NCBI GenBank assembly: GCA_963741615.1
Contig: CAVUIU010000026.1
Span: 1-64,000, forward strand
DNA length: 64,000 bases
Direction: 5' to 3'
From: UBA9676 sp963741615
GTDB taxonomy: Bacteria > Actinomycetota > Actinomycetes > Streptosporangiales > Streptosporangiaceae
Part shown: piece after piece, positions 58,684 through 64,000 of the stretch
Position numbering within the stretch: the stretch's first letter is position 1
Layout of the letters: the number at the start of each line of letters is the position of its first letter
Program-made: the position numbers and the translations under genes
The notes under the pieces: model-generated
Databases searched by the model: none
Seen by the model: only the letters and a program-made list of their open reading frames with translations
What the model was told of the DNA's origin: nothing

Positions 58684-59290
58684 ACGAGGCCGGGTCCAGC
58701 CCCTGGTGGGGCAGAGAGACGTCGGCGCTGACGTCGGCCGCCAGCCTGACCTGGTCCCCATCACGCAGGCGCGCCTCGGTGCCGGGCAGCACGCGGTCAC
58801 CGTTGATGAACGTGCCGTTGGTGGATTCCTCGTCCCGGATGGTGGCTTCCCCGGCGTCGCTGACAGCGACCGTGGCGTGGCGCCGCGAGACGTTCTCGTA
58901 CTCCAGGAAGGCCGCAGCGACGAGTGACTCCCCGGGGTCGCGGCCGAGCACGAGCGAGGTTCCCGCGGGCACGTCCACGTTCCCGGCCGGGAACGACAGC
59001 CGCAGCACCACCGGCGAGATCGGGCCCGAAGACCGGGGCAGTCGCCGGCTGCAGGCCGGGCAGGCCATCATCGACCGGTCGGGAATGGCGGCTCCGCAGT
59101 GCGGGCAGGCGGCCGGGGCCAGGGACGAGGCGGTGGCGTCGTCGCGGCGCAGGTATTCCTGCATCACCGTCGGCGGGGTGGTCGGCTCGTCCGGCTGCTC
59201 CTGCCTGGGCAGGTTCGCTCCGCACGTGAAGCAGATGAGGTCGTCCTGCTGGACCGCGGCGGTGCATGCGGGGCAGGTGAGGGTCGCCAT
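58652..59290 (-). CDS. FHA domain protein with two zinc ribbons
   Basis: A ~212-aa cytosolic adaptor. CPAC...CFTC (residues ~6-23) and CPHC...CPAC (~62-77) are zinc-ribbon pairs. An FHA domain covers about 95-190, with LGRDPGES, VSRRHATVAV and the phosphothreonine-binding ESTNGTFINGD. FHA domains bind phosphothreonine, often on substrates of membrane Ser/Thr kinases. No kinase is adjacent. It converges with the repeat-protein gene and overlaps it by 32 bp. Confidence 0.88.
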   Translation of the reverse strand: MATLTCPACTAAVQQDDLICFTCGANLPRQEQPDEPTTPPTVMQEYLRRDDATASSLAPAACPHCGAAIPDRSMMACPACSRRLPRSSGPISPVVLRLSFPAGNVDVPAGTSLVLGRDPGESLVAAAFLEYENVSRRHATVAVSDAGEATIRDEESTNGTFINGDRVLPGTEARLRDGDQVRLAADVSADVSLPHQGLDPASFSRNGHEDRR

Positions 59291-59400
59291 GACGTCCTCC
59301 GGACGGCGGCAGAGCGGCTGAGATCTGTCCCTCTGAGACTAGGGCATGCTGGACTGGGGCAGGGACCCTTGGGTCACGCTCTGCCAGGGAGGGGGCAACC

Positions 59401-60594
59401 ATGATCAGCTACCGGCTTGGGGAAGACCACGAGGAACTCCGGGCGACTGTCGCCGGGTTCGCCCATGATGTTGTGGCACCGGTGATCGGCGGCTACTACG
59501 AGCGGGGTGAGTTCCCCTATGACGTCGTGGCCCGGATGGCCAAGCTCGGGTTGTTCGGCCTGCCATTCCCGGAGGAGTACGGCGGCATGGGGGGCGACCT
59601 TTTCGCGCTCTGTCTCGCGGTGGAGGAACTTGCCCGGGTGGACTCCTCGGTGGCGATCACCCTGGAGGCGGCGGTGGCGCTGGGCGCCACGCCGATCTAC
59701 CGCTTCGGGACCGAGGAACAGCGGTGCCGGTGGCTGCCCGACCTGTGCTCGGGGGAACGGCTGGGCGCATTCGGGCTGACCGAGCCCGGCGGCGGGTCGG
59801 ATATTCCTGGCGGCATGCGCACGACGGCACGGCTCGACGGCGGCGAATGGGTCATCGACGGGTCGAAGTCCTTCATCACCAACGCCGGCACGGCCATCAC
59901 CTCACTGGTGACCGTGCTCGCCATCACCGGGGGCCGGTCAGGCGGCGGGGGCGAGGGCGGGACCGGGGAGAGGGCGGAGATCTCCGCCATCATCGTCCCG
60001 GCCGGCACGCCCGGTTTCACCGTGGGACGCGAGTACTCCAAGGTGGGCTGGTGTGCCTCCGACACCAGGGAACTGGCCTTCGCGTCCTGCCGGGTCCCCG
60101 CGGATCACCTGCTCGGGGAGCGGCGTGGCCAGGGCTACGCCCAGTTCCTGCAGATCCTGGACGAGGGCAGGGTGGCGATCGCCGCCCTGGCGACCGGCCT
60201 GGCGGCGGGTTGCGTGTCGGAATGCCAGCGCCAGGTCGCGCAGCGCCAGGCATTCGGTCACCGGCTCGGCTACTACCAGGGAATCCAGTTCATGCTGGCG
60301 GACATGGAGGCAAGGGCTCACTGCGCCCGGCTGGCGTGGTACGACGCCGCGGCCAGGCTGGCCGCCGGCGAGCCCGCCAAGAAGCAGGCGGCCATCGCCA
60401 AGCTGACCGCCTCGAACGCGGCCATGGACAACGCGCGTGCCGCCACCCAGATCTTCGGCGGGCACGGCTACGTGAACGAGTACCCGGTCGCCCGCTTCTA
60501 CCGGGACGCCAAGGTGCTGGAGATCGGCGAGGGCACCTCGGAGGTACAACGGATGATCATCGCCCGCGATCTTGGCCTGGCGGACATCGGCTGA
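59401..60594 (+). CDS. Acyl-CoA dehydrogenase (butyryl/isovaleryl type)
   Basis: A ~397-aa flavoprotein. Motifs: LGAFGLTEPGGGSDIPGG, DGSKSFITNAG, RRGQGYAQFLQILDEGR and the C-terminal IGEGTSEVQRMIIARDLGL, with the catalytic Glu in GEGT. A Gly-rich insert (SGGGGEGG) sits after the ITG strand. It likely acts on short or branched acyl-CoAs. ATG 59401 directly follows AGGGAGGGGGC. Neighbours do not share the pathway, so it probably stands alone. Confidence 0.91.
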   Translation: MISYRLGEDHEELRATVAGFAHDVVAPVIGGYYERGEFPYDVVARMAKLGLFGLPFPEEYGGMGGDLFALCLAVEELARVDSSVAITLEAAVALGATPIYRFGTEEQRCRWLPDLCSGERLGAFGLTEPGGGSDIPGGMRTTARLDGGEWVIDGSKSFITNAGTAITSLVTVLAITGGRSGGGGEGGTGERAEISAIIVPAGTPGFTVGREYSKVGWCASDTRELAFASCRVPADHLLGERRGQGYAQFLQILDEGRVAIAALATGLAAGCVSECQRQVAQRQAFGHRLGYYQGIQFMLADMEARAHCARLAWYDAAARLAAGEPAKKQAAIAKLTASNAAMDNARAATQIFGGHGYVNEYPVARFYRDAKVLEIGEGTSEVQRMIIARDLGLADIG

Positions 60595-60629
60595 CGTGCC
60601 GCCCCGCAGCCAGGTGGCGGAGGATCCTC

Positions 60630-61712
60630 TTAGTGGAAGATCATGCTCTGCACCGAGAGCGGTGTGGGAATCGCGCTGAACGTGAACATCAGGCCGACCA
60701 CTCGCTGCAGGTCGCTCGCGCTGACCGTGGTGGGGTACTGGCCGATGGTGACCAGCGAGGCGTTCTGCATGGAGAGCCCGACCGATCCCTGCAGGGTCTT
60801 CCGGACGGGCGCCGCCTGGCTGGCTGCGGCCTGGGCCTTTTCCAGCGCGCTGCGGAAAGCCAGCAGCGCGGCGTGGTCCTTGGTGGCGAGTGAGTGCGTG
60901 GTGAAGTAGCCCTCGAGGGGGAGGTTGGCGGTCGCGCCGGTGCAGGAATCGAGCACCGGGACGGCGCCCAGCTGCGATTCCGCCTCGAAGATCGTGGGCT
61001 CGGTAGCCAGGATCGCGTCGACCTGGCCCTTCGCCAGATCCGAGATCAGCATCTGCGACGGCAGCGGCTGCCAGTTGATGCTGGACAGGGTGACGTTGTC
61101 GTTGTGGAGCACCGACTGGGTGGCCACCGTGTCCAGGCTGTACGGCGTGCCATGCGAGATGCCCGGTGACCCGGGTGCGGGCATCAGCTCGGCCGGGTCC
61201 GTCCCGATCGACTTGTGCTCCAGGTTCTTCGCCGTCACGATGTGCGACTGCGGCAGGGCGAGCACTTCCATCGTGTTCGCCGCCGCGTCATAGCCGTCCG
61301 CCACGACCATCAGCTTCAGCGGGTTCTTGATCTTCTTCTGCGTCGCGGCCTGCGCCTGTGCGTAGAAGAAGTCGGCGTAGTCGCCGAACGCGACGTCCAG
61401 CTTCCCGGACTGCAGGTCCTTCAGCTCAGCCTGGTCCGAGCTGTAGTTGATGATGTGGACCGTGACGCCCGCGTTCCGGAACATGTTCTGCTGGGAGGCG
61501 ATGTACAGCGGGGCGTCGCCAATGCCCGGGGCAGCCCCCACCGTGATCGTGCCCGTCGTGGCGGGTGCGGCCGACGAGGACATGCCGGGAACCCGGCACC
61601 CCGCCACCACGATCAAGCCCGCTAGCACGGCTGCCGCGCTGGCGAGGGCGCGTACCGGGCGACTGGCCCTCCCGTGGTCCGCGGGCCGGCCGCCGTTCGG
61701 GACGAGCCTCAT
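60630..61712 (-). CDS. ABC solute-binding lipoprotein (SsuA/NMT1-like), orphan
   Basis: A ~360-aa binding protein. The signal peptide ends IVVAGC with Cys near residue 39. The mature start TGTITVGAAPGIGDAPLYIASQQNMF and later LKLMVVADGYDAA are typical of the NMT1/SsuA group, which includes nitrate, sulfonate, taurine and thiamine-precursor receptors. ATG 61712 has AAAGGAG before it. No permease or ATPase lies nearby, so the partner transporter is elsewhere. Ligand unknown. Confidence 0.87.
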   Translation of the reverse strand: MRLVPNGGRPADHGRASRPVRALASAAAVLAGLIVVAGCRVPGMSSSAAPATTGTITVGAAPGIGDAPLYIASQQNMFRNAGVTVHIINYSSDQAELKDLQSGKLDVAFGDYADFFYAQAQAATQKKIKNPLKLMVVADGYDAAANTMEVLALPQSHIVTAKNLEHKSIGTDPAELMPAPGSPGISHGTPYSLDTVATQSVLHNDNVTLSSINWQPLPSQMLISDLAKGQVDAILATEPTIFEAESQLGAVPVLDSCTGATANLPLEGYFTTHSLATKDHAALLAFRSALEKAQAAASQAAPVRKTLQGSVGLSMQNASLVTIGQYPTTVSASDLQRVVGLMFTFSAIPTPLSVQSMIFH

Positions 61713-61854
61713 GGATCTCCTTTGACGCAAGAAACAGGACGGTTACGGACAGTTCGGAACATGACCTAGCGGCAGAGAGTACCCTACTACCGGTGGTCGG
61801 CAGGCAAACGTCCGTTACATCAGCTTTTAACAGCTCATGTGAGAATTGCTGCCC

Positions 61855-61880
61855 GTTAGCCGGTTAGCGGTTAGGGTTAG
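61855..61880. repeat. Short GTTAG direct-repeat cluster
   Basis: GTTAG occurs at 61855, 61863, 61870 and 61876 (spacing 8, 7, 6 bp) in the gap between the orphan binding protein and the sensor kinase. This is unusual in such a GC-rich window; it may be a regulatory site or chance. Confidence 0.4.
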
Positions 61881-61939
61881 CCCCTAGTCGCGCTGTGCGA
61901 AGATCCCCGCACAATCGTCACCCGCGGAAGGGGTGTGCC

Positions 61940-61996
61940 ATGTCGGTTCCGCCGCAACACCCGCACGCCTGCGGGCTGGGTTACGGCACCAGGTGA
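61940..61996 (+). other. Possible 18-codon leader ORF before the sensor kinase
   Basis: ATG 61940 is preceded by GGAAGGGG six bases upstream. It encodes MSVPPQHPHACGLGYGTR and stops at 61994-61996, 14 bases before the kinase GTG at 62011. A leader peptide is possible; no family is recognised. Confidence 0.35.
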
Positions 61997-62010
61997 GAGG
62001 TCCAGACACA

Positions 62011-64000
62011 GTGCGCTCCCGTAGCAAGAAGTTCCCTGCCGGCGGCCCCGAGGCTGAGGACGAGCAGGCGCCCGCCGGCTCTGCGTTCGGCCACGTTGCG
62101 GCGGAGCCGATGCCTGCGAACGGGCAGACGAACGGGCAGAACGGGCGGGGCGGCGACCCGGACGCCGGTGGGGTGCCACCCCACTTTGCCGGGCCGACGG
62201 GTACGCAGCCCAGGGGCCATGGGCTGAAGAACTGGCGTGTCCGCTCCCGCCTCCTCCTGCTCATCACCATCCCCACCCTGACCGCCGTCGCGCTCGGCGG
62301 CATCCGCATCACGTCCTCGGTCCAGAGTGCTCTCGCCTACCAGCGGACACTGCATCTGGCGAATCTCAGCGCCGATACCGCCAACCTGGTCCAGCGGCTC
62401 CAGGACGAGCGCGACCAGACCGTTTACTTCATCGCGCAGGGAAGCCACGGCGGCCGGGGTGGCGGGAAGGCAAGCGCCGCGGGCCTGCAGGTGGTGACCC
62501 AGCAGCGCAACGACACCGAAACCGCCGCGTCCGTGGTGGAAGCGGACCTGGGCCAGGTCGGCGGGTCGTTCTCACCGCTGGTCCGGCAGGAGGCGGCGGC
62601 CGCCCTTTCCGACCTGCAGAACCTTCCCAACCTCCGGCTGGCGGCCACCCAGACCAAGCTCCCCGCCCTCGTGGTGGCTCAGAAGTACTCCAACGTCATC
62701 AGCGACCTGCTGGTGCTCGAGCAGAACACCGCACAGGGGGTCAGCGACCCGACCTTGTCGCAGACCGTGCGCGTGCTCGGCCTGGTGTCGCGGATGAAGG
62801 AGGACGCTTCCCAGCAGCGGGCCATCCTGACGGCGGCGCTGATCCAGCGGTCGCTGGATCCCGCCTCCAGGATCGCGCTGCAGAATGCGCAGTCGGACCA
62901 GGCGGCCAACCTCGCATCGTTCAACCTGTCGGCCACCAACGCCCAGCGCCAGCTCTTCCAGAACAGCGTGGCCGGGTCGTTCGACACCGCCGCGTCCGCC
63001 GATGAGCAGGCGGCGCTGTCCGGTGGCACGTCGCTGGCGCACGACACGACGACGCCAGACGACTGGTATGGCGCCATGACGAACGAGATCAACTACCAGA
63101 TGGGGTCGGTGGAGCGGCGCCTGGACAACAACATCATCGCCCGGACAGTCACGCTTCGTAACGAAGCGGTGATCTACGCTCTTGCCGTCGCGCTGGCGGT
63201 GCTGGCGGTCCTCGGCCTTGCGCTGCTGTTCACCGTCGTGGTCGCCCGGTCGATGGTGCGCCCGCTGCGGCGCCTGCGGGCGGGTGCGCTGGAGGTGGCC
63301 GGGGTGCGGCTGCCCGAGACCGTCCGGCGGATGAGCGAGTCCGAGGGTGCCGCCGCCCCGATGGAGGTCGAGCCCATCGACGTGGATTCCTCCGACGAGA
63401 TCGGTGAAGTCGCGCGGGCGTTCGACCAGGTCCACCGGGAAGCCCTGCGGCTGGCCTCCAATGAGGCGGCCCTGCGTGGCAACGTCAACGCCATGTTCGT
63501 GAACCTCTCCCGCCGGAGCCAGTCGCTGGTGGAACGCCAGATCCGCCTGATCGACGACCTGGAGCAGGGCGAGCAGGACGCTGAGCGGCTCGCGAACCTG
63601 TTCCAGATGGACCACCTCGCCACCCGGATGCGCCGCAACTCCGAGAACCTGCTGGTTCTGGCCGGGCACGAGGTGTCCCGCCGGTGGACGCAGTCGGTGC
63701 CGCTGGTGGACGTGCTCCGGGCCGCGGTGTCCGAGATCGAGCAGTACGAGCGGGTGACGCTCAACGTTCAGCCTGGTATCTCGGTCCGCGGGCAGGCAGT
63801 CAACGACGTGGTGCACCTGATCGCCGAGCTGGCGGAGAACGCCTCTTCCTTCTCCGCCGCCGACACCCCGGTCAAGGTGTCCGGCCATCTGCTCAACAGC
63901 GGCGGGGTCCTGCTCGACATCACCGACCAGGGCGTGGGCATGGGGGCCGAGGAAATGGCCCACGCCAACTGGCGGCTGGACAACCCGCCGGTGGTGGACG
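62011..64000 (+). CDS. Conservon-type (CvnA-like) sensor histidine kinase, 3' end outside window
   Basis: Partial: about 663 residues are present and the gene runs off the edge. After a Pro/Gly-rich N-terminus come a first helix (LLLLITIPTLTAVAL, ~80-95), an extracytoplasmic nitrate/nitrite-sensor-like domain (~100-385), a second helix (~388-411), a HAMP-like region and a CvnA-type dimerisation block (NLSRRSQSLVERQIRLIDDL). The ATPase N box ELAENASSFS and DITDQGVGMG follow. The expected partners CvnB/C/D would lie beyond the window. GTG 62011 lies ten bases after GAGAGG. Confidence 0.85.
   Translation, partial: MRSRSKKFPAGGPEAEDEQAPAGSAFGHVAAEPMPANGQTNGQNGRGGDPDAGGVPPHFAGPTGTQPRGHGLKNWRVRSRLLLLITIPTLTAVALGGIRITSSVQSALAYQRTLHLANLSADTANLVQRLQDERDQTVYFIAQGSHGGRGGGKASAAGLQVVTQQRNDTETAASVVEADLGQVGGSFSPLVRQEAAAALSDLQNLPNLRLAATQTKLPALVVAQKYSNVISDLLVLEQNTAQGVSDPTLSQTVRVLGLVSRMKEDASQQRAILTAALIQRSLDPASRIALQNAQSDQAANLASFNLSATNAQRQLFQNSVAGSFDTAASADEQAALSGGTSLAHDTTTPDDWYGAMTNEINYQMGSVERRLDNNIIARTVTLRNEAVIYALAVALAVLAVLGLALLFTVVVARSMVRPLRRLRAGALEVAGVRLPETVRRMSESEGAAAPMEVEPIDVDSSDEIGEVARAFDQVHREALRLASNEAALRGNVNAMFVNLSRRSQSLVERQIRLIDDLEQGEQDAERLANLFQMDHLATRMRRNSENLLVLAGHEVSRRWTQSVPLVDVLRAAVSEIEQYERVTLNVQPGISVRGQAVNDVVHLIAELAENASSFSAADTPVKVSGHLLNSGGVLLDITDQGVGMGAEEMAHANWRLDNPPVVD

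Noticed and set aside
56447..58927. 826-codon open frame on the plus strand across acetamidase and permease genes
   Set aside because: Spans several genes antisense and is composed of Arg/Gly/His/Gln-rich sequence without domains.
61713..62010. Thiamine or other riboswitch before the NMT1-like binding protein
   Set aside because: I looked for conserved TPP-box and other aptamer cores and saw none.

Overview
This window is chromosomal DNA from a high-GC actinobacterium, probably a filamentous or soil-type lineage near Streptosporangiales/Streptomycetales. Supporting signs are the very high G+C, frequent GTG starts with ATGA/GTGA gene overlaps, a GuaB1-type IMP dehydrogenase homologue, a FolP2-type dihydropteroate synthase homologue, a DUF4193 zinc-ribbon protein, a ferrochelatase with the C-terminal cysteines seen in actinobacteria, an F420-type luciferase-fold oxidoreductase, a GlnR-like box before an ammonium transporter, and a conservon-type (CvnA-like) sensor kinase at the right edge. 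I found no insertion sequence, prophage, CRISPR array or rRNA; the only RNA gene is tRNA-Pro(GGG) at the left edge.

Layout. 1-7.3 kb: tRNA-Pro, a GT51 transglycosylase converging on a GtrA membrane protein, a NodI/NodJ (DrrA/DrrB)-type ABC exporter of one ATPase and two permeases, a PPOX flavoprotein and a DUF2079 membrane protein. 7.3-13.4 kb: an acyl-CoA catabolic block of three acyl-CoA dehydrogenases and two SDRs, two of the dehydrogenases overlapping by 4 bp like an alpha/beta pair, then a VOC protein. 13.4-23.5 kb: a minus-strand operon reading lacI > dppB > dppC > dppD > dppF > binding lipoprotein > GH3 beta-glucosidase, with two LacI-type operators upstream of lacI; this looks like oligosaccharide uptake and hydrolysis. 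23.7-29.0 kb: an ammonium transporter with a GlnR-like box and a terminator, then a ThDP enzyme, a KynB-like cyclase/hydrolase and an F420-type oxidoreductase. A separate plus-strand alpha/beta hydrolase follows.

30.0-41.6 kb is the most interesting block. A minus-strand operon reads M24-like protein > U32-like TIM-barrel protein > IlvD/EDD dehydratase > sugar-binding lipoprotein > two permeases > SMP-30 lactonase > MsmK/UgpC-type ATPase. Divergent to it are an IclR regulator and a zinc alcohol/sugar dehydrogenase. Dehydrogenase, lactonase and dehydratase together match a non-phosphorylating sugar > lactone > aldonate > 2-keto-3-deoxy-acid route, but no standard aldolase is present. The M24-like protein has lost most of its metal ligands, and the dehydratase N-terminus is displaced by an apparent one-base frameshift.

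41.7-64 kb: a membrane-anchored protein with 24-bp coding repeats, guaB1 and folP2 divergent, TetR, an MFS transporter, a lytic transglycosylase, coproporphyrin ferrochelatase, an inositol-monophosphatase-family protein, a membrane pseudokinase, DUF4193, a phosphoesterase lipoprotein with a duplicated domain, an aldo/keto reductase, an acetamidase/formamidase with an APC permease, a repeat protein, an FHA/zinc-ribbon protein, an acyl-CoA dehydrogenase, an orphan binding lipoprotein, and the 5' part of the CvnA-like kinase, which runs off the window. In-frame tandem repeats of 15-24 bp recur in at least six unrelated genes, and perfect GC hairpins directly follow the binding-protein gene in both sugar-uptake operons.
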